From Calothrix sp. NIES-2100 (GTDB lineage Bacteria > Cyanobacteriota > Cyanobacteriia > Cyanobacteriales > Nostocaceae): a stretch of DNA of 64,000 bases. How positions within the stretch are numbered: position 1 is the first letter of the stretch; every line of letters begins with the position of its first letter. Under the pieces are notes generated by a model. That model searched no databases. It was not told the DNA's origin and worked only from the letters and a program-made list of their open reading frames with translations. Both the position numbers and the translations under genes were made by a program. The DNA lies in contig NZ_AP018178.1 of NCBI RefSeq assembly GCF_002368195.1, positions 7,514,645-7,578,644 on the forward strand, read 5' to 3'. Positions 8,998-18,500 of this stretch are shown here, piece by piece.

Positions 8998-9036
8998 ACT
9001 TCTCTGCGAGAGGCTACGCCAACGACTTCGCTCAGT
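8998..9036 (+). repeat. Palindromic repeat of the CTCTGCGAGA family
   Basis: The string CTTCTCTGCGAGAGGCTACGCC followed by a degenerate inverted part is one of several related GC-rich palindromes in the window (compare 17363-17410, 17531-17595, 31905-31934, 39288-39330). It sits in the gap between two convergent genes. Confidence 0.55.
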
Positions 9037-9057
9037 ACAAGTGCCCCATGCCCCATG

Positions 9058-9927
9058 TTAAATTGCGATCGGGAGAATATTATAGCTACCAAAAATTTTT
9101 AAGATTTCTGTGTAGGTGCTTAATTCTGCCAAAGCAGATTGCATTTTTGCTGTATCAGCATCTGCTTCTAAATCCATGAAAAATAAATATTCTCCCAAAG
9201 AGCGCTTTGTCGGACGAGATTCAATCCGACTCAAGTTGATGTCTAATTGTGCAAATATCTGCAAAGATTTGACAAGTGCGCCTGGTAGATTGGCAGGTAA
9301 ACTAAAAGCCAGTGAAGTATGAGTACGGCTGGGTGAAGATATGTGGTAAGAATTGTCTGTTTGACCTTGACTGATCACCCAAAAGCGTGTGCAGTTTTCT
9401 GGATGATCGTTGATACCTGTAGCTAAAGTAGGTAGATTGTAAAGTTCAGCTGCTCTCATAGATGCGATCGCAGCAGATGTAATATCTTGCTTGAGTAACT
9501 GTAATGCTTCGGTTGTGGAATTGCTGGGAATCAGCTGCACAGTCGGGATAAACCGCTCTAACCATGCTTGACATTGTGCCAAAGCTTGTGGATGTGAGTA
9601 AACAGTTTGAATGCTATCTAAACTTGTCGCGCAAGAAATTAAAGTATGGGTAATAGGCAAAACCAAAGCTAATTGAATTCGCAAAGTATCCAACACCCAC
9701 AGTGTATCCATTGTCATGGTAACACTGCCTTCAATAGAATTTTCCACTGGCACTACCGCTAACTGAGTCTGTCCTTGGGCAACAGCTTGCAGTGATTGAG
9801 CAATGCTGGGATAAGGGCATAACGTAGCTTCAATTCCTGTTGTCTGCTTCAGCCAGTTAACATAAAAAACCGCTGCTTGCTCTGCGTAAGTACCAGGGGG
9901 GCCTAAATGTGCGATCGATAATGTCAT
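9058..9927 (-). CDS. pheA: Prephenate dehydratase
   Basis: 289 residues. The catalytic PDT domain starts IAHLGPPGTYAEQAA and contains VVPVENSIEGSVTMTMDTLW; the C-terminal ACT domain carries the ESRPTKRSLGEYLFFMDLEAD segment, whose ESRP motif binds the feedback inhibitor phenylalanine in homologues. There is no chorismate mutase domain, so it is the monofunctional cyanobacterial form that converts prephenate to phenylpyruvate. It is convergent with the Lon-N gene and alone in its unit. Confidence 0.95.
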   Translation of the reverse strand: MTLSIAHLGPPGTYAEQAAVFYVNWLKQTTGIEATLCPYPSIAQSLQAVAQGQTQLAVVPVENSIEGSVTMTMDTLWVLDTLRIQLALVLPITHTLISCATSLDSIQTVYSHPQALAQCQAWLERFIPTVQLIPSNSTTEALQLLKQDITSAAIASMRAAELYNLPTLATGINDHPENCTRFWVISQGQTDNSYHISSPSRTHTSLAFSLPANLPGALVKSLQIFAQLDINLSRIESRPTKRSLGEYLFFMDLEADADTAKMQSALAELSTYTEILKIFGSYNILPIAI

Positions 9928-10386
9928 GCTTTTAACTTTTAAGTAAGATTTTAAGTGAGAAATAGCGTCGCTTCATGTGCCAGTTGTCAGTTGTCAAAAG
10001 GTATTGGGCATAATTGACAAAATTAAGATTCCCGCAAGTAGCGTGGGATTTTTACTATAGGTAAATTAAGCTGACAAAAATTGTTTTCTAGAATATAGAT
10101 TACTCTTAACCTGTCACTTAATCTTTCACAGGATTGATGAATAATTGTACTATTTGATAGTAATCATCTTGCGCATATTTTTTTTATTTTGTCAATCATT
10201 AATTTCGATGATTACTCATATATTCTTCTATCCAAAGATAGTAATGAGATTATCAAGTTTTTACCCATAAGCGATAGTTTATGAGCAACAATTATTTTTA
10301 TAATTAAATAAGTTTAAACTTTTTACTAGTAATTTTAATATTTAAAAAAATATTAAAATTAAATAACATAATATACGTATCTACTC
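9928..10386. other. AT-rich intergenic region
   Basis: Divergent gap between pheA and the DUF1997 gene. A short hairpin (TCCCGC/GCGTGGGA region, about 10029-10049) is followed by T5. The remainder is very AT-rich with no clear binding-site palindrome; it should hold both promoters. Confidence 0.4.
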
Positions 10387-10974
10387 ATGGCTACCCAGTT
10401 TACGGCTTCTCAATCGGTTGAAATAGCTGTTCCAAAGCAGCCTATTCCCATTCAGCACTACTTGCGTCAGCCCCAACGTCTAGTTCATGCTTTGGTTGAT
10501 ACCAATCGCATTCAGCAACTTTCTGAGGAAGTATTTCGGTTGAAAATGCGTCCTCTAAGTTTTATGACACTAAGTATTCAACCTACTGTAGATATGAGAG
10601 TATGGGCAGAATCTGATGGAAATATTTATTTGCGCTCTGTAGGTTGTGAAATTTTAGGTGTCGAGTATATTAATCAACGCTTTGCTCTAAATTTAAAAGG
10701 CTATCTATCACCCTCTCAACGTAGCACCGGAACCTACCTGCAAGGCAAAGCCGATTTAGAAGTCCAGGTGGAACTACCACCACCATTTTGTTTTACTCCT
10801 AAACCAATTTTAGAAGCTACTGGTAATGGTTTACTCAAGAGTGTGCTATTAACAGTTAAGCAAAGACTGCTACATCAACTTTTAGCAGATTATAGCCGTT
10901 GGGCGATCGTTCAAACAAAAGAACAAGGGCTTGCGGATAACAGTCTAGAATTACCAATTCTGAATATAGAATAA
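10387..10974 (+). CDS. DUF1997 family protein
   Basis: 195 residues matching the cyanobacterial/plant DUF1997 family (an SRPBCC-like beta sheet with a long C-terminal helix). The core runs from HYLRQPQRLVHALVDTNRIQQL to LLADYSRWA. No signal peptide or membrane segment is seen, so it is probably cytosolic. The function is not established. It stands alone, with AT-rich DNA upstream. Confidence 0.75.
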   Translation: MATQFTASQSVEIAVPKQPIPIQHYLRQPQRLVHALVDTNRIQQLSEEVFRLKMRPLSFMTLSIQPTVDMRVWAESDGNIYLRSVGCEILGVEYINQRFALNLKGYLSPSQRSTGTYLQGKADLEVQVELPPPFCFTPKPILEATGNGLLKSVLLTVKQRLLHQLLADYSRWAIVQTKEQGLADNSLELPILNIE

Positions 10975-11172
10975 GCCTTGGATTATTTTGTAGAGTTTTT
11001 AAACACTCAACAGACCCGGAGTTAGCCTAAAATGAGACAGAATTTTCCCCCGTTTTCCCGAGCAAATTTTATGTGATAAAACACACAAAAAAGTTGGGAA
11101 AATATTTGTTTCCTAGCCCCTAGCCCCTATTTTCCAGCGAAGAAAGCCGAAGAACGCAATGGTTCTTCAGCA

Positions 11173-11832
11173 CTAAATTTGGCAAGGACGGAAAGACTTA
11201 CGGTGCAGGGGTGAGGGTCCGTATTTTTGCAGAGCTAGTAAATGCTTTTGGCTACCATAACCCTTGTTACGTGTTAGGTCGTACATTGGGTACTTTGATG
11301 CTAGGCGCAGCACCAGTTCGTCACGCCAAACTTTAGCCACAATACTAGCTGAGGCTATATTAAGCGATCGCTCATCTCCTTTGACTATTGTTTGTTGTGG
11401 TAGTAACAAGTCTTTAATTGACTGATTACCATCAATTAAGCAGAGTGCAGGCTGTACCTTCAGTTTTAGCACAGCCCGCTTCATTGCCAACAGTGTTGCT
11501 TGCAAAATGTTGAGGCGATCGATTTCCGCAGTGGACGCGAAGCCAATTTTCCAGTCTATTGCTAGCGCACAAATTTGTTGTGCTAGTTGAGTCCTGCGGG
11601 AACTAGACAGCTTTTTGCTATCTTTAATTTTAGCTGCCATTAGTTCCGGCCAAGCATGATCTGGTAGTAACACTGCTGCCGCAACTACAGGGCCAAATAG
11701 CGCACCTCGCCCTACTTCATCTACACCAGCCACACCTGAAGTACCTGATAAGGCAGACAACTCCAGCCAATTGAGTTCGCTTGGGGATGTCAGCGAGCAA
11801 ATATCTGCGGCAGTTTGTCTGGTTTCCACCAT
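11173..11832 (-). CDS. rnhB: Ribonuclease HII
   Basis: 219 residues. GVDEVGRGALFGPVVAAAVLL carries the first Asp-Glu pair, KDSKKLS the RNA/DNA junction loop and VKGDERSLNIASASIVAKVWRD the downstream acidic residues; GYGSQKHLLALQKYGPSPLHRKSF is the usual C-terminal motif. It removes ribonucleotides from DNA. It starts eight bases after the rne stop, so rne and rnhB form an operon. Confidence 0.96.
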   Translation of the reverse strand: MVETRQTAADICSLTSPSELNWLELSALSGTSGVAGVDEVGRGALFGPVVAAAVLLPDHAWPELMAAKIKDSKKLSSSRRTQLAQQICALAIDWKIGFASTAEIDRLNILQATLLAMKRAVLKLKVQPALCLIDGNQSIKDLLLPQQTIVKGDERSLNIASASIVAKVWRDELVLRLASKYPMYDLTRNKGYGSQKHLLALQKYGPSPLHRKSFRPCQI

Positions 11833-11840
11833 GATTAAAA

Positions 11841-13979
11841 TTAACTTTCTTCTATGGTGGAGGTACTACCGTCAATTGCCGAAGATCGACGACGGCGGCG
11901 ACGGCTGGCGGCGGTAGAACTATTAACTTCACTTTCATCGGGAATATCAGTAAATCCTGATTGTTCAATTACTGGTTCGGGTGAAGGTTTGGGTTCTAGC
12001 TCAACTTGTGGTGTAGGTAATTTGATCGGGCTAACTTCACTACTAGTTTTCGGGGGAGGGACAGTTAACTCTAAAGGCGATTCAGGTGGTGAAGTTGGCA
12101 GTTGTCCTGGTTGAACAATATTAATAATCACAGACTTAGGATTTTTAACTTCCCGGTCTAACTTCACCAAAGGCGAAACACCCATTAAAGCAAAAACATC
12201 CTGTTCCTCTAGTGACATCTCTACAGTTCGAATTTCCGGTGGTTCTACCACTGGTTTGACTGGCTCTACTTTGGTAATCTTAGTCCGCTCTCCTCTTTCA
12301 CTCCAACCTTGTTTGTTGAGGCTAGGTGCAGGTATTTCTGGTGTTGTCGCTAGTTCACTATCAGCATCAATATCTAAGTCTGGTTCGTTGCCAAAAGCGA
12401 GTGGATTGTTAATCACCCGAGGTTCATCTTTGCCATTTGGAGTACCGATACCAATCCGACTGCGACGGGTACGGGTACGGCGCTTGTTATCGCCCAGTTC
12501 TTGATAGCTGGGATGATTCATCAAATGCAAAGCACTCAAGTCTGAATCCGGATCAAATGTTTCTCCAAAACCATCGTAGGTTTCTCGTGGTTCTGGGATG
12601 CGGGCAGCTGGCAGACGTGGTTCTCTGAGTTCTCTGGGTTCTCTGGGTTCTCTTGGCTCTCTGGGTTCTCTTGGTTCTCTATGAGGCAAAGATACGAAGC
12701 GGTCGGGAATTTCTGGTGATGTTATGGGCAATCTGTTTTCGCTTTCTCCGGGCAGACGCACAGTATGCCCTAAACCACCACAGGTAGGACAAGTTTCACC
12801 AAATAACTCGTAAATATTTTGACCTTGACGTTTCCGGGTCAGCTCAACCAAACCTAGCTCGGTAAGTTGGGCAATTTGGGGACGAGCTTTGTCTGCTTTC
12901 AGGGCTTTGTTAAAATGCTCCAGAACTTGCAGTTGATCGCGTCGCGATTCCATGTCTATGAAATCCACAACAATTACCCCAGCAATATTACGTAGACGCA
13001 TCTGGCGAGCAATTTCTGTGGCGGCTTCACAGTTAGTCCAAAGGACTGTTTCCCTAGCTGTGGCGGAGCGTGTAAAGGAACCGGAGTTAACATCTATAAC
13101 TGTTAATGCCTCTGTAGGCTGAATGATGATGTATCCTCCAGAAGGTAAATCTACCCTTGGTTTCAGGGCTTCTCGAATCGCGGCATTGATGCGGAAGTAT
13201 TCTAAAATTGGCGAGCGATCGCGATGATGGTCAATTAACAATCCCTGCGGTGTTTGACCCCCACTCCAGTTTTGTAAATACTGCTTGACTCGCTTCAAAC
13301 CAGTACTCGAATCCACCACAATGCGATTCACATCTGCGCCGTACATATCCCGCAGGACGCGCTGAATAAAGTCATCATCCCGATTCAGCAAAGCTGGGGC
13401 ACGAGTGGATTGGGCTTCTTGTTGAATTGCTTCCCACTGCTTTTGCAATACTTCTAAATCTTCGATAATTGCTTCTTCTGGCTTACCTTCAGCTTCTGTA
13501 CGTACCAGTAAACCCATTCCCGCTGGTTTAATCAAAATTGCTAAGGCACGCAAGCGGTTACGTTCACTTTCACTTTTAATCCGCCGAGATAAATTTACAC
13601 CTCTGCCATAGGGCATGAGGACTACATAGCGCCCAGGCATAGTGATATTACCTGTAAGCCTTGGGCCTTTGGTTCCCGTTGGCTCTTTCATCACCTGCAC
13701 CAATACTTTCTGCTGTGGTGCTAATAATTCTGTAATTGCTGCTGCTGTGCGTTTTAGCTTTAAAGGCCCCAGGTCAGTCACATGAATAAAGCCGTTACGC
13801 TCTGGGTCGCCAATATTCACAAAAGCTGCATCAATACCCGGTAATACATTTTCCACTACACCTAAGTATATGTCACCAATTTGGTGATGACCTGTGGCGA
13901 CGACAAGTTCTTGTATTTGATCTTCCGAAAAGACAGCAGCAATTTGATGCTGTTCTGCGATGATAATTTGCTTTGGCAT
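11841..13979 (-). CDS. rne: Ribonuclease E/G
   Basis: 712 residues. The S1 domain is near the N terminus (GDIYLGVVENVLPGIDAAFVNIG); the DNase I-like catalytic part holds the metal-binding aspartates in TVIDVNSGSF and VVDFIDM; CPTCGG is the zinc link for dimerisation. The C-terminal half is a non-conserved linker with a REP tripeptide run and ends with an arginine cluster, ASRRRRRRSSA, which matches the short motif through which cyanobacterial RNase E binds polynucleotide phosphorylase. The enzyme initiates mRNA decay and rRNA/tRNA maturation. Start ATG at 13979 has GAGGA seven bases upstream. Confidence 0.96.
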   Translation of the reverse strand: MPKQIIIAEQHQIAAVFSEDQIQELVVATGHHQIGDIYLGVVENVLPGIDAAFVNIGDPERNGFIHVTDLGPLKLKRTAAAITELLAPQQKVLVQVMKEPTGTKGPRLTGNITMPGRYVVLMPYGRGVNLSRRIKSESERNRLRALAILIKPAGMGLLVRTEAEGKPEEAIIEDLEVLQKQWEAIQQEAQSTRAPALLNRDDDFIQRVLRDMYGADVNRIVVDSSTGLKRVKQYLQNWSGGQTPQGLLIDHHRDRSPILEYFRINAAIREALKPRVDLPSGGYIIIQPTEALTVIDVNSGSFTRSATARETVLWTNCEAATEIARQMRLRNIAGVIVVDFIDMESRRDQLQVLEHFNKALKADKARPQIAQLTELGLVELTRKRQGQNIYELFGETCPTCGGLGHTVRLPGESENRLPITSPEIPDRFVSLPHREPREPREPREPREPRELREPRLPAARIPEPRETYDGFGETFDPDSDLSALHLMNHPSYQELGDNKRRTRTRRSRIGIGTPNGKDEPRVINNPLAFGNEPDLDIDADSELATTPEIPAPSLNKQGWSERGERTKITKVEPVKPVVEPPEIRTVEMSLEEQDVFALMGVSPLVKLDREVKNPKSVIINIVQPGQLPTSPPESPLELTVPPPKTSSEVSPIKLPTPQVELEPKPSPEPVIEQSGFTDIPDESEVNSSTAASRRRRRRSSAIDGSTSTIEES
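12618..12682 (-). repeat. 9-bp in-frame tandem repeat inside rne (Glu-Pro-Arg units)
   Basis: About seven copies of a 9-bp unit (GGTTCTCTG-like on the plus strand) encode a REPREPREP run in the unstructured linker. Because the unit is three codons long, copy number can change without breaking the frame. Confidence 0.8.
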
Positions 13980-14531
13980 TCAATTTCCTCAAAAATTGGC
14001 AGCACTGATTGGTAAAGGAGGTTTGTGATGCCTCTCGCCCCTGCAATCCTTCAAAGGTGCTGCTGGTAATAAAAATTGTAAATCTAAGCTCAAAGTTAAA
14101 GAGCTATTGATGCTGGGAAAAGCGTTTACACGCGCGATTATTCCAAAAAGGCTGCATATGTTTAAGCAATTTAATCAACCATCTGTGGTTGATCTTTGAT
14201 GCTATACCTTCACCATTTAGGTATTAGGTATCGAGCAGTTGTTTTAAAAGAATAGAGGAAGAGTTGCCGACGAGCTTGTTATTAATGACTAATTCACTAG
14301 GTAGCTACTACAGAGAGTGTGTTCTTTAACCTGCCTCAGTTTTTCCGGGATAAAATCCTAGAAGTTGCACTCTCATATCTTTGCCTTTAACCCTTAACAG
14401 GGTAGTGAACCAGCTGATTCAATGCAGCGCCAGAAAATTTCTCTTCATCCCATTCTAACGCAACCTTGCCAAAAATCAATTCCCACGATGTACCATATTA
14501 GGGCAGCTACTAGCAAGCTACCCTTGACGGA
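13980..14531 (-). other. rne leader and promoter region
   Basis: No gene over 30 codons is supported. On the rne transcript a long-range stem (GCAGCAC at 13999-14005 with GTGCTGC at 14057-14063) lies just upstream of the ribosome binding site, and a CCTCCTTT segment (complement of 14014-14021) copies the 3' end of 16S rRNA. RNase E leaders are commonly the site of autoregulation, so this gap is a candidate regulatory leader. The distal part adjoins the 3' end of the radical SAM gene. Confidence 0.45.
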
Positions 14532-17207
14532 TTATATACCTAAAACTAGCCGATTGCGCTGGATCTGCAACAGAATAAATTCTGCGCCAGCTACTATTTC
14601 TAGCATAAACAGAATTTGTTCGGGACGCAACGACACGCCATCAGGACGACAGCTACCTAGATAACGGAGAATAGCACCCGAATCGGTTGGAGTGTCGTGG
14701 GTTGTGATTAATTCCAGTTCAAATAAGCGATCGCGCAGATTTACTAACTGGGTTTTACCTGACTTGGTGGTTTGCTCCCAAGTTATTTCGCTTCTGGCTT
14801 GAATTTGCTCGATCCAGTTTTGCCATTGTGCAGGTGTTGCTGCTTCATTTGCCAAGACAGTAATTAAATATTCTGCTGCCACAATTGCGCTTGCAGCTGC
14901 GGGAGCTTTCAAATCTACTTCCATGACATTATATATAGGGATGTCTGTGGGCAACTCCCTAGTTAGATGTTCGCAAAAAGTATCCACGTCCATTAGCTGG
15001 GTTAACTCAAAATCAACTATTTCACCATTGCTAGTAGCGCCCAAAGCTAAAGCATTAGCTATGGAAATGCGCGGACTTGGATGAAACCCACCAGTAAAAG
15101 CTACTGGTAAACCAGCTCGCCTGACTACTCTGTCAAATAAGCGCAGTAAATCTAAATGACTTACCAACGCCATGTCTCCCTGCTTGCCAAACCAGACACG
15201 CAGGCGTTGCACTTTGGTTGTATTCGGCACAAACTCACCGGCGAATTCTGGAACTGTCGGTGGCTCGATGACGATATTGTGCCCAAAATCTGTCCCACAG
15301 ACACCGCAATGAGAACAACCGTCAAAAGAACAGTCTGGTACGATTGCGGCTTCTAGGGCATTTTGTAAATCTTCTTTAAGCCACTTTTTGTCAATTCCTG
15401 TATCTATGTGGTCCCAAGGTAAGGGCAGATCGAGGGAGAGAGGTAAGGCAACAGATGAAGCGGATGAGGAGGATAGTACTTCCCCATCTGTTTCATCTTC
15501 CCCATCTGGCTCTGCTTCGCTGCTTTTCTCCTTGACTGTGGGAAATAAATTCCATTCACCTTTTTCCACTTGACGGTATTTCCAATCTAAACCAGCTTCG
15601 GTGATCGCAGTTCCCCATGCTGCAAACGCCTGATCTATACTTTCATACCAAGAATCCATGCCTGCACCCAACTCCCAAGCACGGCGGACTACTTTCCCTA
15701 AAGAGCGATCGCCCCTACCAATAAAGTCTTCCATTGCGGAAATCCGGATATCCGTAAAGTTTAGCTTTACTCCTTTGATCCGGCGAAATTCTTGTCGCAG
15801 TAGCTTTTGTTTGCGCGCAAATTCAGATGTAGAAACTGAGTGCCATTGGAAGGGTGTATGGGGCTTAGGAGTGAAGTTAGAAATCGTCAAGTTAAAGTTG
15901 ATCGGTCTTCTGCTTTTGTCCCGACATTCCCTCTGTAACCAGCTTACTGTTTCTGCAATGCCGATAACATCGGCATCAGTTTCACCAGGTAAGCCAATCA
16001 TAAAATATAATTTGATTTTATCCCAACCTTTCTCCCAGGCTGTTTTTACACCCCTGAGCAATTCTTCATTGGTCAGTCCTTTATTGACAATATCCCGCAT
16101 TCGCTGGGTTCCAGCTTCCGGGGCAAAAGTCAGTCCGGATTGCCTTGTCCCGCCCAGGATGTTGGCAATATTTTCATCAAATCTGTCTACCCGTTGACTA
16201 GGGAGAGTTAGGGTAATATTTTCATTTTTTAACCGATTTTTAATTTCCATCCCGACTGCTGGGAGGGACAAATAATCAGAACAACTCAAGGATAGTAAGG
16301 AAAATTCGTTATATCCAGTCGCCTGCATTCCTGCTGTAATTGCTTCTACGACTTTTTCGGGGGCGACATCCCTAGCTGGACGGGTGAGCATTCCTGGTTG
16401 ACAAAAGCGACAACCACGAGTGCAACCCCGGCGAATTTCAATTGTTAAGCGATCGTGTACTGTTTCGACATAGGGAACTAGCCCAATAGAATAAGCCGGT
16501 ATGGGTGTAGCCACCCGGCGCAAAATTCGTTTTGGTACCTCTGGGACTAAAGGATGAACTGAACCATCCTCTGCCTTACCATAAAACTGCGGGACATATA
16601 CCCCTGGTATTTGGGCTAAGTCCAGCAGCAATTGTTTGCGGCTTAATCGGGCTTGTTTGCCTTCTGACAAAACTAAGCCAATTTCTGGTAATAGTTCTTC
16701 ACCATCTCCTAAAGCGATAAAGTCGAAGAAGTCAGTGTAAGGTTCGGGATTGGAAGTTGCTGTTTGCCCACCTGCAAAAATTAAAGGGTAATTACCCTCT
16801 GTCCGTTCTTGCCATGTTAGGGGTATACCTGCCAAATCCAACATTTCTAGGATGTTAGTTGCTCCCAGTTCATAACTGAGACTAAAGCCCAAAATGTCAA
16901 ACTCCAAGAGCGATCGCTTAGACTCTACGGCAAACAACGGTGTATTTGTTGTGCGTAGTTTTGCTGATAAGTCGGAACCGGGTAGGTAAGCGCGATCGCA
17001 TAACTGCCCGGGTTGGGCATTTAATATGTTATACAGAATGATATGCCCTAAGTTGGATGCTCCGACTTCATATACTTCTGGATAGGTTAGTACCCAACGT
17101 ATTGCTGCCTTTTCCCAGGGTTTTTGTATTGCTAAGCGCTCATTACCTAGGTAACGCGCTGGCTTTAAAATATCCGGTGTGATTAACTTTTCAACTGCAA
17201 CAGCCAC
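14532..17207 (-). CDS. TIGR03960/TIGR03936 radical SAM protein with DUF2344 domain
   Basis: 891 residues, GTG start. An N-terminal B12-binding-like region precedes the radical SAM core with RRGCTRGCRFCQ (CxxxCxxC, about residue 260). A second Cys cluster (CSFDGCSHCGVCG) lies near residue 635, and the C-terminal DUF2344 domain starts KVQRLRVWFGKQGDMALVSHLDLLRLFDR. A Ser/Glu/Asp-rich insertion of about 60 residues separates them. The reaction is unknown. The family often neighbours rne/rng, as here, suggesting a link to RNA modification or ribosome function, but this is inference from context. Confidence 0.9.
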   Translation of the reverse strand: MAVAVEKLITPDILKPARYLGNERLAIQKPWEKAAIRWVLTYPEVYEVGASNLGHIILYNILNAQPGQLCDRAYLPGSDLSAKLRTTNTPLFAVESKRSLLEFDILGFSLSYELGATNILEMLDLAGIPLTWQERTEGNYPLIFAGGQTATSNPEPYTDFFDFIALGDGEELLPEIGLVLSEGKQARLSRKQLLLDLAQIPGVYVPQFYGKAEDGSVHPLVPEVPKRILRRVATPIPAYSIGLVPYVETVHDRLTIEIRRGCTRGCRFCQPGMLTRPARDVAPEKVVEAITAGMQATGYNEFSLLSLSCSDYLSLPAVGMEIKNRLKNENITLTLPSQRVDRFDENIANILGGTRQSGLTFAPEAGTQRMRDIVNKGLTNEELLRGVKTAWEKGWDKIKLYFMIGLPGETDADVIGIAETVSWLQRECRDKSRRPINFNLTISNFTPKPHTPFQWHSVSTSEFARKQKLLRQEFRRIKGVKLNFTDIRISAMEDFIGRGDRSLGKVVRRAWELGAGMDSWYESIDQAFAAWGTAITEAGLDWKYRQVEKGEWNLFPTVKEKSSEAEPDGEDETDGEVLSSSSASSVALPLSLDLPLPWDHIDTGIDKKWLKEDLQNALEAAIVPDCSFDGCSHCGVCGTDFGHNIVIEPPTVPEFAGEFVPNTTKVQRLRVWFGKQGDMALVSHLDLLRLFDRVVRRAGLPVAFTGGFHPSPRISIANALALGATSNGEIVDFELTQLMDVDTFCEHLTRELPTDIPIYNVMEVDLKAPAAASAIVAAEYLITVLANEAATPAQWQNWIEQIQARSEITWEQTTKSGKTQLVNLRDRLFELELITTHDTPTDSGAILRYLGSCRPDGVSLRPEQILFMLEIVAGAEFILLQIQRNRLVLGI

Positions 17208-17736
17208 TGTGCTATCTTCTAGCTACCTTAATTACAGCTACTCACCTCTAACCATAGCATTGATTAGGTCTTTTCACAGAATTGACAACCGTAACTTACA
17301 ATTCTGTTACATTTTAGGAGAATCAAGGGTCTGGGATGGGGAGGATGTGGTACCCTGCGGGTTCTGCTTCTCTACAAGACGCTGCGCGAACGCAGTACGA
17401 CTTCGCGGTAGTTGAGCGTATCCGAAACTCACCAACCGGAGGATGAGGGGGGACAAGGGAGACAAGGAGAGAAGTCTGAGCGCCGACATCCGGCGTTAGC
17501 GCAGCGGTAGCGAGGTACGAGCGTCTGGCGTCTCCCCTTGGGAGACGCTGCGCGAACGCCAACGTCTTCTCCCAAGGGGAGACGCTGCGCGAACGACGAA
17601 CAGAACTTCGGGGAGATGAGGAAGTGTGGGGAGTTTTCTTCCCCATCTCTTCTCCAATGCCCAATGCCCAATACCCCTTCGCCACAAGCCCAATGCCCCA
17701 TCTCCTAAGTAATACTGCTGTCTATCCAGATTTGCT
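17208..17736. repeat. Repeat-rich intergenic region
   Basis: No gene is seen; open frames here are repeats read as codons. It contains GC-rich palindromes of the GAGACGCTGCGCGAACG family at about 17363-17410, 17531-17558 and 17566-17595, and heptamer repeats near 17655-17700. The 30 bp at 17566-17595 recur exactly at 31905-31934. Confidence 0.75.
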
Positions 17737-18039
17737 TTAAAAAATTTCAAATACCTGATCTAGTTGTGTCAATTCAAAAATAATTCTAATTGCCGCAGAA
17801 ACAGAAGACAGTCGCAAACTTCTTCCCAAACTCCCAGCCAGCTTGAGTGCAGATACTAAAGCCATCAAACCTGCGCTATCTAATGATTCTACCTCTGCTA
17901 AATCCACTACCAAGATGGAGGTATCATCTTGTGTCAACGCTGTAGTCAGATCCCGCTCAAATTCCAAAGCGTTGGACGCATTTAGGCAACCTTGGGGACG
18001 AATAACTGTAATTTGTGGACACTTAAGTACCGCTTGCAT
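17737..18039 (-). CDS. STAS domain protein (anti-sigma factor antagonist type)
   Basis: 100 residues forming one STAS domain: TVIRPQGCLNASNALEFERDL, then ILVVDLAEVESLDSAGLMALVSAL. The Ser in the LDSAG loop is the position phosphorylated in SpoIIAA-like antagonists. Such proteins switch partner by phosphorylation and act in sigma-factor or phosphatase signalling. No kinase or phosphatase gene is adjacent, so the partner cannot be named. It is divergent from the 65-residue gene. Confidence 0.9.
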   Translation of the reverse strand: MQAVLKCPQITVIRPQGCLNASNALEFERDLTTALTQDDTSILVVDLAEVESLDSAGLMALVSALKLAGSLGRSLRLSSVSAAIRIIFELTQLDQVFEIF

Positions 18040-18500
18040 AATGAAATCCTAATTAAAATTATTGAACGCTAAACTTTATCTGAGATGTATTTGAACATAA
18101 ACTTTTTTGCCTAACATCGACCAATTGTCTGAGCTGTCTTTGCTGAATCTTTACCACTTACGTACTACTGTTTAAAGATTGTTCTAAATGTATGTATATA
18201 TACATTTTTTTATCGAAAGTTCACAAACAATCAACATGGCAAGCGCAAGAGCAAGATAAACATACGTAGCTATTGCCAAAGAACTACTTTATCTTACGCT
18301 CAGGCTGATTTAAAATCAGGTTACCTTTCCGTAAAAATCCCTAAATCCTAGCCTGAACAGCGGTAAATACTGAGTTTGATGGTGAATTATCCCTACAATT
18401 GATTGTGATCTAGATCACAGATAAGTATGGGTTTAGATCACTTTTTATACCAAACTCTATCTTGGATAATTAAGAGCAAATACAAATTGGTTAAGACTTT
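18040..18500. other. Divergent intergenic region with CRP-type operator
   Basis: A 461-base gap between the STAS gene and the 65-residue gene. Apart from the palindrome at 18404-18419 it is AT-rich with no other clear signal; a partial half-site (TAGATCAC) follows near 18433. Confidence 0.5.
18404..18419. promoter_or_regulatory. Predicted CRP-type (cAMP receptor protein) binding site
   Basis: TGTGATCTAGATCACA is a perfect 16-bp palindrome of the form TGTGA-N6-TCACA, the consensus of CRP-family cAMP receptors, which Nostocales possess (AnCrpA-type). It lies 82 bases upstream of the start codon at 18501, suitable for activation of that gene. Binding itself is inference. Confidence 0.65.

Noticed and set aside
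11854..12504. Plus-strand frames of 82-86 codons opposite the rne linker
   Set aside because: Shadows of the low-complexity linker of RNase E; no start context.
14422..14664. An 80-codon plus-strand frame at the 3' end of the radical SAM gene
   Set aside because: It overlaps the conserved DUF2344 coding region on the other strand and looks like a shadow.
17307..17750. Several overlapping minus-strand frames of 60-120 codons
   Set aside because: They are made of palindromic and heptamer repeats read as codons, with Arg/Ser/Pro-rich products and several overlapping frames at once.
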